From assembly GCF_902506205.1 (NCBI RefSeq), contig NZ_LR732816.1, forward strand, positions 3,174,993 through 3,238,992: 64,000 nucleotides of DNA, given 5' to 3'. Under the pieces are notes generated by a model that saw only the letters and a program-made list of their open reading frames with translations, had not been told where the DNA came from and searched no databases. Origin of the DNA: Brevundimonas sp. G8. Its GTDB lineage: Bacteria; Pseudomonadota; Alphaproteobacteria; Caulobacterales; Caulobacteraceae. Within the stretch, counting starts at the first letter, position 1. The number at the start of each line of letters is the position of its first letter. This document shows positions 24,416 through 33,846 of this stretch, one piece after another. The translations under genes were made by a program, and so were the position numbers.

Positions 24416-25822
24416 TCAGAGGTGGATGGTGCGTCCGTACGCGTCCAGCGCCGCCTCGTGCATCGCCTCCGACATGGTCGGGTGCGGATAAACAATGCCG
24501 TGAATGTCTTCTTCCGTCGCCTCCATGGTGATGGCGGTGACATAGCCCTGGATCATCTCGGTCACTTCGTGGCCGATCATATGGGCGCCGATCAGGGCGC
24601 CGGTCTTGGCGTCGAAGATCACCTTGACGAAGCCGTCCACCTCGCCGGCGGCGACGGCCTTACCGTTCACGCGGAACGGGAAGCGGCCGATCTTGACGTC
24701 GCGCTTCTCGGCGCGGGCGGCCTGTTCGGTGATGCCGACCGAGGCGACCTGCGGCTGGGCGTAGGTGCAGCCGGCGATGGGCGAATGGACGTTCGGGGTC
24801 TTGTAGCCGGCGATGAACTCGGCGGCGTGGATGCCTTCGTGCGACGCCTTGTGCGCTAGCCAAGGCGCACCGGCGCAGTCGCCGATGGCGAACAGGCCCT
24901 TGACGTTGGTCTGGCAGTGGCTGTCGGTCTTGATGTGGCCGCGGTCCAGTTCGACGCCCAGCGTCTCCAGGCCAATGCCGTCGGTGTTGGCGGTGATGCC
25001 AACGGCCGAGATGCAGACCTCGGCCTCAAGCGTTTCGGCCTTGCCGCCGATCTCGACGTCCACCTTCACACCCGAAGCGGACTTGGTGACCTTGGTCACC
25101 TTGGCCCCGAGCTTAAACTTGATGCCGCGCTTCTCGAACGACTTCTGGGCGGCCTTGGAGACCTCCTCGTCCTCGACCGGCATGATGCGCTCAACCGCCT
25201 CGACGACCGTCACCTCGGCGCCCAGAGCGCGATAGAAGCTGGCGAACTCGATGCCGATGGCGCCCGATCCGATGACGACGAAGGACTTGGGCAGGCTCTT
25301 GGGCGCCAGGGCGTCGCGATAGGCCCAAATCCTGTCGCCGTCAGCCTCCAAACCGATCTGCGGCAAGGCGCGAGCGCGGGCGCCGACGGCCAGCATGACC
25401 GACTTGGCGTCCAGGGTGCGCGAACCGCCGGCCTTCAGCGCGACGACGACCTTGGGTGCAGTGGCGCCCTTCTCAAGCTTGGCCGAACCCTCGATCACCT
25501 CGATCTTGTTTTTCTTCATCAGGAAGGCGACGCCCTTGTTCATCGTCGCCGCGACGCCGCGCGAGCGCTGGATGATGGCGTCGAAGTCGAACGAGGCGCC
25601 GGAGGCGGACAGGCCGTAGTCCTTCAGGTGCGACAGGCTCTCGAACTTCTCGCCCGACTTCAGGAGAGCCTTGGTGGGGATACAGCCCCAGTTCAGGCAG
25701 ATGCCGCCCAGGTTCTCGCGCTCGACAATTGCGACCTTGAGACCCAGCTGGCTGGCGCGGATCGCCGCGACATAGCCGCCGGGGCCCGAGCCGATGACGA
25801 TGAAGTCGAAGGTGTCAGCCAT
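24416..25822 (-). CDS. lpdA: Dihydrolipoyl dehydrogenase (E3)
   Basis: LpdA reoxidises dihydrolipoamide of 2-oxoacid dehydrogenase complexes with NAD+. The 468-residue protein has the FAD motif VIGSGPGGYVAAIRASQLG, the redox disulfide in GGICLNWGCIPTKALL, the NAD-binding VIGSGAIGIEFASFYRALG, FAIGDCAGAPWLAHKA, and the C-terminal His-Glu pair in YPHPTMSEAMHEAAL. ATG 25822 (MADTFDFIVIG) is the family start and lies 2 bases after the glutathione peroxidase stop; an ATG at 25834 is less likely. It closes the pdhA-pdhB-DUF5076-pdhC-gpx-lpdA transcript. Confidence 0.97.
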   Translation of the reverse strand: MADTFDFIVIGSGPGGYVAAIRASQLGLKVAIVERENLGGICLNWGCIPTKALLKSGEKFESLSHLKDYGLSASGASFDFDAIIQRSRGVAATMNKGVAFLMKKNKIEVIEGSAKLEKGATAPKVVVALKAGGSRTLDAKSVMLAVGARARALPQIGLEADGDRIWAYRDALAPKSLPKSFVVIGSGAIGIEFASFYRALGAEVTVVEAVERIMPVEDEEVSKAAQKSFEKRGIKFKLGAKVTKVTKSASGVKVDVEIGGKAETLEAEVCISAVGITANTDGIGLETLGVELDRGHIKTDSHCQTNVKGLFAIGDCAGAPWLAHKASHEGIHAAEFIAGYKTPNVHSPIAGCTYAQPQVASVGITEQAARAEKRDVKIGRFPFRVNGKAVAAGEVDGFVKVIFDAKTGALIGAHMIGHEVTEMIQGYVTAITMEATEEDIHGIVYPHPTMSEAMHEAALDAYGRTIHL

Positions 25823-25824
25823 GA

Positions 25825-26304
25825 TCAGAGCCACTTCTCGATGTCGGCCTTGATGGCCTCGGGTTCAGTCTGGGGCGCGTAGCGGGAGACCACCCTGCCC
25901 TCGCGGTCGGTCAGGAACTTGGTGAAGTTCCACTTGATGACCTTGGAGCCGAGGAAGCCGCGCTTCTGTTCGGTCAGCCAGGCATAGAGCGGGTGCCGGT
26001 TCGGCCCGTTGACCTCCACCTTGTCGAACAGGGGAAAGGTCACGTCGAAACTGGTGGCGCAGAAGGCGGCGATCTCCGCCGCCCTGCCCGGCTCCTGCTC
26101 GCCGAACTGGTTGCAGGGAAAGCCCAGTACCTCGAACGGCCGGTCGGCGAAGGTCCGGTGCAGCTTTTCCAGACCGTCATATTGGCCGGTGAAACCGCAC
26201 TTGGACGCCGTATTGACGATCAGCAGCGCCTGACCGCGAAAACGGTCCAGCGAAACCTCCGTGCCGTCGATGGCGCGGGCGGAGAAGTCATAGACCGAGG
26301 TCAT
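25825..26304 (-). CDS. Glutathione peroxidase-like thiol peroxidase
   Basis: The 159-residue protein is a Cys-type glutathione peroxidase. The peroxidatic cysteine is in NTASKCGFTGQYDGLEKLH near residue 36, followed by FPCNQFGEQEPG (Gln of the catalytic tetrad, plus a likely resolving cysteine) and IKWNFTKFL (Trp and Asn). Such enzymes generally use thioredoxin to reduce hydroperoxides. It lies between pdhC (15-base gap) and lpdA (2-base gap), so it is almost certainly co-expressed with the pyruvate dehydrogenase genes, perhaps protecting lipoyl thiols; that link is inferred. Confidence 0.92.
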   Translation of the reverse strand: MTSVYDFSARAIDGTEVSLDRFRGQALLIVNTASKCGFTGQYDGLEKLHRTFADRPFEVLGFPCNQFGEQEPGRAAEIAAFCATSFDVTFPLFDKVEVNGPNRHPLYAWLTEQKRGFLGSKVIKWNFTKFLTDREGRVVSRYAPQTEPEAIKADIEKWL

Positions 26305-26319
26305 GACCTCGCCCTCCCC

Positions 26320-27606
26320 TTACGCCAGCATCGCGACGGGATCTTCGATCAGCGGCTTGAACGCCTGCAGGAAACGGGCGCCGGTCGCGCCGTCCACCAC
26401 GCGGTGATCGCAGGTCAGGGTGACGGTCATGACCGTGGCCGGCACGACCTGGCCGTTCTTGACGACCGCGCGCTGCTCGCCCGCGCCCACGCTCATGATA
26501 CAGCCCTGAGGTTCATTGATGATCGAGGTGAACTGCTTGATGCCGAACATGCCCAGGTTGGACACCGAGAAGGTGCCGCCCTGGAACTCTTCCGGCTTCA
26601 GCTTGCGTTCGCGGGCGCGCTTGGCCAGGTCCTTGGACTCGGTCGCAATTTGCGCCAGACCCTTGGTCTCGGCCTTCTTGATGATCGGGGTGATCAGGCC
26701 GCCGTCGATCGCCACCGCCATTGAGACGTCGGCGTTGTGGTGCATGGCGATGCCTTCGGGCGTGTAGGAGGCGTTCGCCTCCGGCACCATCTTCAGGGCC
26801 AGGGCCGCAGCCTTGATGACGAAGTCGTTGACCGACACCTTGATGCCCTGCGGCTCCAGCATCTTGTTCACCTTCGCGCGGACGGCCATCAGCTGGTCTA
26901 TCTCGACGTCGATGAAGAGTGGGAAGTGCGGGACGTTCTGTATGCTGTCGACCATGCGACGCGCCACGGCCTTCTTCATCCCGTCCAGCGGGATCAGGTC
27001 GTAGCTGCCGTCCGGTATGCCCATCTGGGCCAGCGACTGTGCCTTGCGCGGTTCGATGCCCGAGGTCGCGGCGGCGGCGGTCGCCGTCGAGGAGGCAGGT
27101 TGAGCGGCGCCCTTCGGCGCGCCCTCGACGTCACGCTTGACGATGCGGCCGTGCGGGCCGGTGCCCTTGATCGACTTCAGATCGACGCCGTTCTGCGCAG
27201 CTATACGACGCGCCAGCGGCGAGGAGAAGATGCGCTCGCCATTATCCGATTTCGGTGCAGCAGCGGCGGCGGCCTTGGGCGCTTCAGCGACGGGAGCGGC
27301 TTCGGCCTTCGGCGCTTCCTCGGCCTTGGCGGCGGGCTTTTCCGCGGCCTTGGGCGCGGCGGCTCCGCCTTCATCCTTCAGGCGGGCGATGGGCGTATTG
27401 ACCTTCACGCCTTCCGACCCTTCAGCGACCAGGATGTCGGTGATCTCGCCCTCGTCCACCGCCTCGACTTCCATCGTGGCCTTGTCGGTTTCGATCTCGG
27501 CGATCACGTCGCCGGCGGAGACGACGTCTCCGACCTTGACGTGCCACTTGGCCAGGACGCCCTCCTCCATCGTCGGAGACAGGGCCGGCATCAGGATATC
27601 GGTCAT
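26320..27606 (-). CDS. pdhC: Pyruvate dehydrogenase complex E2 (dihydrolipoamide acetyltransferase)
   Basis: The 428-residue protein has the E2 layout. One lipoyl domain has its lysine in [14 protein letters not shown] (about residue 43), followed by a long Ala/Pro/Glu linker. The E3/E1-binding domain is at about 127-170 ([19 protein letters not shown]). The acetyltransferase domain ends with [18 protein letters not shown], containing the catalytic histidine. ATG 27606 overlaps the stop of the upstream DUF5076 gene by one base (TGATG), so translation is probably coupled. A single lipoyl domain is normal for alphaproteobacteria, where E1-beta carries another. Confidence 0.97.
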   Translation of the reverse strand: MTDILMPALSPTMEEGVLAKWHVKVGDVVSAGDVIAEIETDKATMEVEAVDEGEITDILVAEGSEGVKVNTPIARLKDEGGAAAPKAAEKPAAKAEEAPKAEAAPVAEAPKAAAAAAPKSDNGERIFSSPLARRIAAQNGVDLKSIKGTGPHGRIVKRDVEGAPKGAAQPASSTATAAAATSGIEPRKAQSLAQMGIPDGSYDLIPLDGMKKAVARRMVDSIQNVPHFPLFIDVEIDQLMAVRAKVNKMLEPQGIKVSVNDFVIKAAALALKMVPEANASYTPEGIAMHHNADVSMAVAIDGGLITPIIKKAETKGLAQIATESKDLAKRARERKLKPEEFQGGTFSVSNLGMFGIKQFTSIINEPQGCIMSVGAGEQRAVVKNGQVVPATVMTVTLTCDHRVVDGATGARFLQAFKPLIEDPVAMLA

Positions 27607-27911
27607 CAGGCGTTCCTGGTCTTGGGTTCAGCGACGGTCTGCATCGCAGGGCCGTCCAGCGCCTCGCGCAGTCCGGCCAGTATTTCTTGATAGGCTTGGT
27701 TTTCGTCGAAACCCCGACTGGTCGCATAGACGTGCGCGACATTGCGAGCCATCACGGCCAACATCCGGCCATAGGATCGAGGGTGCTCGAAGGCAGGCTT
27801 GATCGCCATGACCGGTTCGTTCTTGGACCACCAGAAGCGCACCAGTTCGATGGCTTGAGGATCTGCAGCAACGCTGTCCGGAACGGTCAAGGCGATCTCG
27901 GCCTGGGTCAC
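27606..27911 (-). CDS. DUF5076-like small protein inside the PDH operon
   Basis: The 101-residue protein begins at a GTG that overlaps the pdhB stop by 4 bases (GTGA), and its own stop overlaps the pdhC start by one base, so it is translationally locked between E1-beta and E2. The sequence has a conserved-looking core: [23 protein letters not shown], then [21 protein letters not shown] and the helix [15 protein letters not shown]. This resembles DUF5076, alphaproteobacterial proteins of unknown function. No signal peptide or membrane helix is seen. Position suggests an accessory or assembly role for the complex, which is inference only. Confidence 0.75.
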   Translation of the reverse strand: MTQAEIALTVPDSVAADPQAIELVRFWWSKNEPVMAIKPAFEHPRSYGRMLAVMARNVAHVYATSRGFDENQAYQEILAGLREALDGPAMQTVAEPKTRNA

Positions 27912-29275
27912 GCCATCACCTGCTTCACGGCTGCAATGATCTTATCCACGCCCGGCAGCGACAAGACTTCCAGATTGGCGGCGTAAGGCAGCGGCACGTC
28001 CTCCTGGTGCACCCGCAGCGGTGGGGCGTCCAGATAGTCGAAGGCGTGTTCGATGACACGAGCCACGACCTCGGCGCCGACGCCCATCGGACCCCAGCCT
28101 TCTTCGGCCGAGACCAGGCGGCTGGTCTTCTTGACGCTCTCGACGATGGTGTCGGTGTCCAGCGGACGCAGGGTGCGCAGATCGACGACCTCGCATTCGA
28201 TGCCTTCTTCGGCCAGCTTCTCGGCGGCCTGGAGGGCGAAGCCGACCATGCGGCTGTGGGCCGTGATGGTGACGTCCTTGCCCTCGCGACGGACCTTGGC
28301 CTTGCCGATGGGCAGAACGTAGTCCTCGACGTCCGGCACATCGAACTCCAGACCGTACATCATCTCGTGTTCGAGGAAGACGACGGGGTTCGGGTCGCGG
28401 ATGGCGGCTTTGAGCAGGCCCTTGGCGTCGGCGGCGTCATAGGGCGCGATCACCTTTAGGCCCGGCACCTGGGCGTACCAGGCCGAATAGTCCTGGCTGT
28501 GCTGGGCGCCGACGCGCGAAGCGGCGCCGTTCGGGCCGCGGAAGACGATGGGCGCACGGATCTGACCGCCCGACATGTACAGGGTCTTGGCGGCCGAGTT
28601 GATGATGTGGTCGATCGCCTGCATGGCGAAGTTGAACGTCATAAACTCGACGATTGGCTTCAGGCCCGACATGGCGGCGCCGACCCCCAGGCCGGCGAAG
28701 CCGTGCTCGGTGATCGGGGTATCCACGACACGCTGGTCGCCAAACTCCTGCAGCAGGTCGCGGCTGACCTTGTAGGCGCCCTGATACTGGGCGACTTCCT
28801 CGCCGATCAGGAAGACCCGGTCGTCACGACGCATCTCTTCGGCCATGGCGTCACGCAGGGCGTCGCGCACGGTCGTCTTGACCAGTTTGGCGTCGGCCGG
28901 GATTTCCGGGTCGCGGAGCTCGACCTTGGGGGTCGAAGTCTGTGGCGGGGCCTTTTCGGGATCACCGGTCTTCCCCTCGGCCGCAGCCTTGGGCGCCTCG
29001 GCTTCGGCTGCCTTGGGCGCGGGCGCCGCTGCGCCGTCTTCTCCGGCCAGACGCGCGATCGGCGTGTTGACCTTCACGTTCTCGGCGCCTTCGGCGACGA
29101 GGATTTCCAGCACTTCGCCTTCATCCACCGCCTCGACTTCCATCGTGGCCTTGTCGGTTTCGATCTCGGCGATCACCTGGCCGGCCGACACGGTGTCGCC
29201 CGCCTTGATGTGCCATTTGGTCAGCGTGCCCTCTTCCATCGTGGGGGACAGCGCCGGCATCAGAATGTCGGTCAC
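27908..29275 (-). CDS. pdhB: Pyruvate dehydrogenase E1 beta subunit with N-terminal lipoyl domain
   Basis: The 455-residue protein starts with a complete lipoyl domain (lysine in [18 protein letters not shown]) and an Ala/Glu-rich linker. The transketolase-like E1-beta domain runs from about residue 130: [50 protein letters not shown], and the C-terminal [11 protein letters not shown]. An E1-beta carrying its own lipoyl domain is typical of alphaproteobacteria. The start is a GTG 3 bases after the pdhA stop. With PdhA it decarboxylates pyruvate using thiamine diphosphate. Confidence 0.97.
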   Translation of the reverse strand: MTDILMPALSPTMEEGTLTKWHIKAGDTVSAGQVIAEIETDKATMEVEAVDEGEVLEILVAEGAENVKVNTPIARLAGEDGAAAPAPKAAEAEAPKAAAEGKTGDPEKAPPQTSTPKVELRDPEIPADAKLVKTTVRDALRDAMAEEMRRDDRVFLIGEEVAQYQGAYKVSRDLLQEFGDQRVVDTPITEHGFAGLGVGAAMSGLKPIVEFMTFNFAMQAIDHIINSAAKTLYMSGGQIRAPIVFRGPNGAASRVGAQHSQDYSAWYAQVPGLKVIAPYDAADAKGLLKAAIRDPNPVVFLEHEMMYGLEFDVPDVEDYVLPIGKAKVRREGKDVTITAHSRMVGFALQAAEKLAEEGIECEVVDLRTLRPLDTDTIVESVKKTSRLVSAEEGWGPMGVGAEVVARVIEHAFDYLDAPPLRVHQEDVPLPYAANLEVLSLPGVDKIIAAVKQVMA

Positions 29276-29278
29276 GGA

Positions 29279-30307
29279 TCAGGCCTCCACGTAGACGTCG
29301 GTATAGAGCTCGGACGGATCGGGTTCCGGGCTCTCTTGGGCGAATTGAACAGCTTCGGCGACGATCGCCTTGATTTCAGTGTCGATAACCTTGAGCTCGT
29401 CCTCGGTCGCATTGGCGGCCGCCAGCAGCATCTTCAGGTGATCGATCGGATCGCGGGTCTTCTTGACCTCGTCCACCTCTTCCTTGGTCCGGTATTTCGC
29501 CGGATCGGACATCGAGTGGCCGCGATAGCGGTAGGTCTTTACTTCCAGAATGAAGGGACCGCCGCCTTCGCGGGCGCGCTTCACCGCACGGGCCGTGGCG
29601 TCGCGAACGGCCAGCACGTCCATACCATCGACCTGTTCGCCCGGAATGCCGAAGCTGGCGCCGCGCTGATACAGTTCGGTCGTGGACGACGAGCGCTCGA
29701 TGCTCGTACCCATGGCGTATTGATTGTTTTCAATGATGTAGATGGCCGGCAGCTTCCACAGCTGCGCCATGTTGAAGCTCTCGTAGACCTGACCTTGGTT
29801 CGAGGCGCCGTCGCCGAAATAGACGAAGGCCACCGAATCATCGCCGCGGTATTTGCCGGCGAAGGCCAAGCCGGTGCCCAGCGCCACCTGGGCGCCGACG
29901 ATGCCGTGACCGCCGTAGAAGCCGGTCGGCACGTCGAACATGTGCATCGACCCGCCCTTGCCCTTGGACGAGCCGCCGCTGCGGCCGGTCAACTCGGCCA
30001 TGACTTCCTTGGGATCCATGCCGGCGGCCAGCATGTGGCCGTGGTCACGATAGCCGGTGATGATCTTGTCGTGGCCCTGTTTGACGCTCTCCTGAACGCC
30101 GACGGCCACGGCCTCCTGGCCGATGTACAGGTGGCAGAAGCCGCCGATCAGACCCATGCCGTAGAGCTGTCCAGCACGCTCCTCGAAGCGGCGGATCAGA
30201 ACCATCTCGCGATAGAAGCGAAGCAGGTCCTCCTTAGACGCCGTCGGCGTGTTGGGCAGTTTGTCAGGCGAAGTCGTCTGAGCGGATTTGGCTGGGGCTT
30301 TCGCCAT
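29279..30307 (-). CDS. pdhA: Pyruvate dehydrogenase E1 alpha subunit
   Basis: The 342-residue protein carries the thiamine-diphosphate motif FGDGASNQGQVYESFNMA ending in IIENN, the acceptor segment YGGHGIVGAQVALGTG, and the loop YRYRGHSMSDPAKYR around the active site. The N-terminus is Ala/Ser/Pro-rich and probably flexible. ATG 30307 has GGGAG 7 bases upstream. It is the first gene of the pdh transcript; an inverted repeat lies in its leader and a hairpin that may end the ftsB transcript lies further upstream. Confidence 0.97.
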   Translation of the reverse strand: MAKAPAKSAQTTSPDKLPNTPTASKEDLLRFYREMVLIRRFEERAGQLYGMGLIGGFCHLYIGQEAVAVGVQESVKQGHDKIITGYRDHGHMLAAGMDPKEVMAELTGRSGGSSKGKGGSMHMFDVPTGFYGGHGIVGAQVALGTGLAFAGKYRGDDSVAFVYFGDGASNQGQVYESFNMAQLWKLPAIYIIENNQYAMGTSIERSSSTTELYQRGASFGIPGEQVDGMDVLAVRDATARAVKRAREGGGPFILEVKTYRYRGHSMSDPAKYRTKEEVDEVKKTRDPIDHLKMLLAAANATEDELKVIDTEIKAIVAEAVQFAQESPEPDPSELYTDVYVEA

Positions 30308-30323
30308 CCGGTATCTCCCGGCT

Positions 30324-30344
30324 AGGCGTCGAGAGCCGACGCCT
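30324..30344 (-). promoter_or_regulatory. Inverted repeat in the pdhA leader
   Basis: AGGCGTC (30324-30330) and GACGCCT (30338-30344) form a perfect 7-base inverted repeat with a 7-base spacer, 17-37 bases upstream of the pdhA start and next to its ribosome-binding site. It could be an operator or an RNA hairpin that affects translation; no regulator can be named. Confidence 0.35.
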
Positions 30345-30394
30345 TCTTATCGTTACGGAAAGGGGCTTTAGCAGCCTTCCTTCCCGGAACGCAA

Positions 30395-30412
30395 AGGGGT
30401 GCGGGCACCCCT
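30395..30412 (-). terminator. Possible terminator after ftsB
   Basis: AGGGGTG and CACCCCT form a 7-pair stem with a 4-base loop. On the minus strand it is followed by TTTG. It stands 30 bases beyond the ftsB stop and upstream of pdhA, so it could separate the two units. The short T run makes this moderate at best. Confidence 0.45.
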
Positions 30413-30441
30413 GTAACAATAGTTCAAGTCGGGAGAAGGTC

Positions 30442-30741
30442 TCAGCCCTGCGCGGCAGGCGCCGGAAGACGGATCACATAATCGCGGGGGTCAGAGAAGC
30501 CCAGCACGGCGCGGGCGCGCTCTTCCAGCAGATCACGGGATAGACTGTCGGTGCGTAGATAACGCACGCGCGTCTCAAGGTCGCGACGCTGTTCGGTCAG
30601 GTGCGCCAATTGGTCCTCGCGCTGCCCCAGCAGGGCATCGCGGGACGAGCCGCTCAACAAGCCGCGCTCGCCCGTCAGCGCTTGCACCCCAAGATAGGCA
30701 AGCAGCAACAACAGGGCGAAGGACAGGCGGTAAGGTTTCAT
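30442..30741 (-). CDS. ftsB: Septum formation initiator FtsB/DivIC family protein
   Basis: The protein (99 residues from ATG 30741) has a short cytoplasmic start (MKPYRL), one membrane helix (SFALLLLLAYLGVQAL), and a periplasmic coiled coil (LGQREDQLAHLTEQRRDLETRVRYL) ending LEERARAVLGFSDPRDYVIRLP. This is the FtsB layout of the divisome FtsQLB complex. An in-frame ATG at 30753 would add four residues. The eno-ftsB-pdhA order is common in alphaproteobacteria and supports the call. Confidence 0.88.
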   Translation of the reverse strand: MKPYRLSFALLLLLAYLGVQALTGERGLLSGSSRDALLGQREDQLAHLTEQRRDLETRVRYLRTDSLSRDLLEERARAVLGFSDPRDYVIRLPAPAAQG

Positions 30742-30838
30742 CCGTTCAGGCACTTAAAACGCTCCTTCTGAGCGCGAAAACACAGTTCAGGAACCGTGCC
30801 CGAAAATGCCTAACGAAATGTAGCTTGACCGTAAGATA

Positions 30839-30868
30839 GTCGGCGGAGAACGCTGATTCTCCGCCGAC
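30839..30868 (-). terminator. Strong terminator after eno
   Basis: GTCGGCGGAGAA (30839-30850) and TTCTCCGCCGAC (30857-30868) form a perfect 12-pair stem with a 6-base loop, 11 bases beyond the eno stop on the minus strand. It should end eno transcription before ftsB. The T run after the stem is weak (TATCTTA). Confidence 0.78.
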
Positions 30869-30879
30869 AATTCAGTTTC

Positions 30880-32199
<1,320 letters not shown>

Positions 32200-32246
32200 T
32201 TAGCCGCCTCCCCGCCAAACGCCAATGCCGACATCGCCGCCTGGCG

Positions 32247-32867
32247 TCAGGAACAGCCTTCGACCAGTTGGATCGACGGGTCGCCGGCATGGACCATCAT
32301 CACCTTGCCGTCGCTGCCGATCTCGTAACGGACGCCGCGCGCCGCCGGGTCGGTGACATAGGTGGTCGAGCCGCCTCGCGACCAGGCGAACAGGTCCTCT
32401 GCCGGCGCGTCCTGATACTTGTGCGGTTGGGCGAAGATGGCGCCGCCGTATGCCTGTTTGATCGCCATGGAGGTGTCGCCGACGCCGAACCCGCGGTCGG
32501 TCTTTGTGGTCGCGCCGCGCGCCAAGGTGATTCGCGTAAGGACGCCGTTCTGGATCATCACCTGCACGTCTGCCGGCGCATTGGCGGGATGGAACTGGTC
32601 GCAGGTCTCAGGATCGGCGCCGCCCACGGCGTTCGGCTGGGAATCATCGCCCCAGACTTTCACCAGTTCGGCCCGCGTCATGCCGATTCGCGCAACGCCC
32701 AGCCCGTCAGCCGTCAAGGCATTAGGGTCGGCTGCGGGCATCGTCGGCGTTACGGGCGTTTCCGCCGAAGGCGAAGCGGGCGCCGGCGCGGAGTCGGGGT
32801 GTTCCCTGCTGCAAGCGGCGAGGGTCAGCAGCGCACAGGCGCTGACGGCGGCGAAACGAATCATCAT
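32247..32867 (-). CDS. Uncharacterised lipoprotein
   Basis: The 206-residue protein has a lipoprotein signal (FAAVSACALLTLAACS, lipobox LAAC), then a Pro/Ala/Thr-rich linker to about residue 50. Two similar segments follow, DGLGVARIGMTRAELVKVWG and RGFGVGDTSMAIKQAYGG, each like one half of a BLIP/SmpA-type alpha-beta fold. I do not recognise a named family. It sits between rpmF and eno on the same strand. rpmF is cut off from it by a strong terminator, so it probably has its own promoter. Confidence 0.72.
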   Translation of the reverse strand: MMIRFAAVSACALLTLAACSREHPDSAPAPASPSAETPVTPTMPAADPNALTADGLGVARIGMTRAELVKVWGDDSQPNAVGGADPETCDQFHPANAPADVQVMIQNGVLTRITLARGATTKTDRGFGVGDTSMAIKQAYGGAIFAQPHKYQDAPAEDLFAWSRGGSTTYVTDPAARGVRYEIGSDGKVMMVHAGDPSIQLVEGCS

Positions 32868-32910
32868 GCGGCGTCTCCATTGGAAGCTTCACCGCATTGA
32901 ACGCACGAAA

Positions 32911-32936
32911 ACGGCGCGCGGGTCACCGCGCGCCGT
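32911..32936 (-). terminator. Strong terminator after rpmF
   Basis: ACGGCGCGCGG (32911-32921) and CCGCGCGCCGT (32926-32936) form a perfect 11-pair GC-rich stem with a 4-base loop. On the minus strand it is followed at once by TTTTCG, a good Rho-independent terminator about 40 bases beyond the rpmF stop. Confidence 0.85.
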
Positions 32937-32975
32937 CGAATTCTTCGTCCGGCCGAAGCCAGGATCACCGAAAGA

Positions 32976-33158
32976 CTAGTCTTCCTTCGGCGTTATGACC
33001 TGACGACCGCGATAGGTGCCGGTCTTCAGGTCGATGTGGTGCGGGCGCTTCAGCTCGCCTGTGTCCTTGTCCTCGACATAGACGTTCGAGGTCAGGGCGT
33101 CGTGGGCGCGGCGCATGTTGCGACGCGAGGGGGATACTTTCCGCTTCGGAACGGCCAT
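32976..33158 (-). CDS. rpmF: 50S ribosomal protein L32
   Basis: The 60-residue basic protein begins [20 protein letters not shown], the hallmark L32 start, and continues [19 protein letters not shown] and GTYRGRQVI. It is a component of the large ribosomal subunit. This version lacks the zinc-binding cysteines found in some L32 proteins. It is a single-gene unit followed by a strong terminator; the usual plsX/fabH neighbours are not here. Confidence 0.97.
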   Translation of the reverse strand: MAVPKRKVSPSRRNMRRAHDALTSNVYVEDKDTGELKRPHHIDLKTGTYRGRQVITPKED

Positions 33159-33226
33159 GTCCGTATCAATCTTCTAAGTCGGGCGCCGCCCAGAGCCGAA
33201 GCCTGATCAAGCGCGAAAACAATAGC

Positions 33227-33247
33227 GGCGGCCCAAACAGAGCCGCC
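33227..33247 (-). terminator. Weak hairpin between the acetyltransferase gene and rpmF
   Basis: GGCGGC (33227-33232) and GCCGCC (33242-33247) form a 6-pair stem with a 9-base loop. On the minus strand it is followed after some bases by a short T run (GTTTTCG). It may end the lipA-to-acetyltransferase transcript ahead of rpmF, but the stem is short. Confidence 0.35.
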
Positions 33248-33294
33248 ACGCGAGGCGCGGCTTATGCATGAACCTTACGAGGATTTCAAGGCGT

Positions 33295-33846
33295 TTAAGC
33301 AGGCGTCAGGCGACGGACGATCTTGGCCGGATTGCCGACCACCACGACATCGGACGGCACATCCTTGGTCACCACGGCGCCAGCGCCGATCACCGACCGG
33401 TCGCCGACGGTGACGCCGGCCAGAACGATGGCGCCGCCGCCGATCCAGACGTCGTCGCCGATGACGATGGGCCGCGCCGTCTCCTCGCCGCGCCTCGCGA
33501 CGGCGTCCAGCGGATGTTCGGGCGTCAGAAGCTGCACCCCAGGCCCGGCCTGGAAGTTGTCGCCGATGCGGATTTCGGCGCAATCCAGAAACACGCAATT
33601 GGCGTTCGCAAAGGCCCGCGCACCCATGTGGATATTGACGCCGTAGTCGCAGAAGAAGCCGGGCATGATCACCGCCTTGCCGTCGGCGGCGTTCACCAGC
33701 TCGTTGACCAGTGCCCCGCGCCTGTCGCGATCCGGCTCGGCATTGATGGCGACGGTCAGGCCGACCGCGCGGGCGCGACCGTCGCGCAGATCGGGATCGC
33801 CTGGGTCATAGGGTAGCCCAGCCAGCATCTTCTCGCGTTCGGTCAT
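33295..33846 (-). CDS. Maltose/galactoside-type O-acetyltransferase (left-handed beta-helix)
   Basis: The 183-residue protein has the N-terminal Mac domain (MTEREKMLAGLPYDPGDPDL). A hexapeptide-repeat beta helix follows, with the family turn VQLLTPEHPLDAVAR, then VWIGGGAIVLAGVTVGDRSVIGAGAVVTKDV and the closing VVVGNPAKIVR. Such enzymes acetylate sugars or NodL-type oligosaccharides using acetyl-CoA. Its start ATG overlaps the stop of the FAD oxidoreductase gene by 4 bases (ATGA), and it closes the lipA-coq10-oxidoreductase-acetyltransferase transcript. Physiological substrate unknown. Confidence 0.88.
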   Translation of the reverse strand: MTEREKMLAGLPYDPGDPDLRDGRARAVGLTVAINAEPDRDRRGALVNELVNAADGKAVIMPGFFCDYGVNIHMGARAFANANCVFLDCAEIRIGDNFQAGPGVQLLTPEHPLDAVARRGEETARPIVIGDDVWIGGGAIVLAGVTVGDRSVIGAGAVVTKDVPSDVVVVGNPAKIVRRLTPA

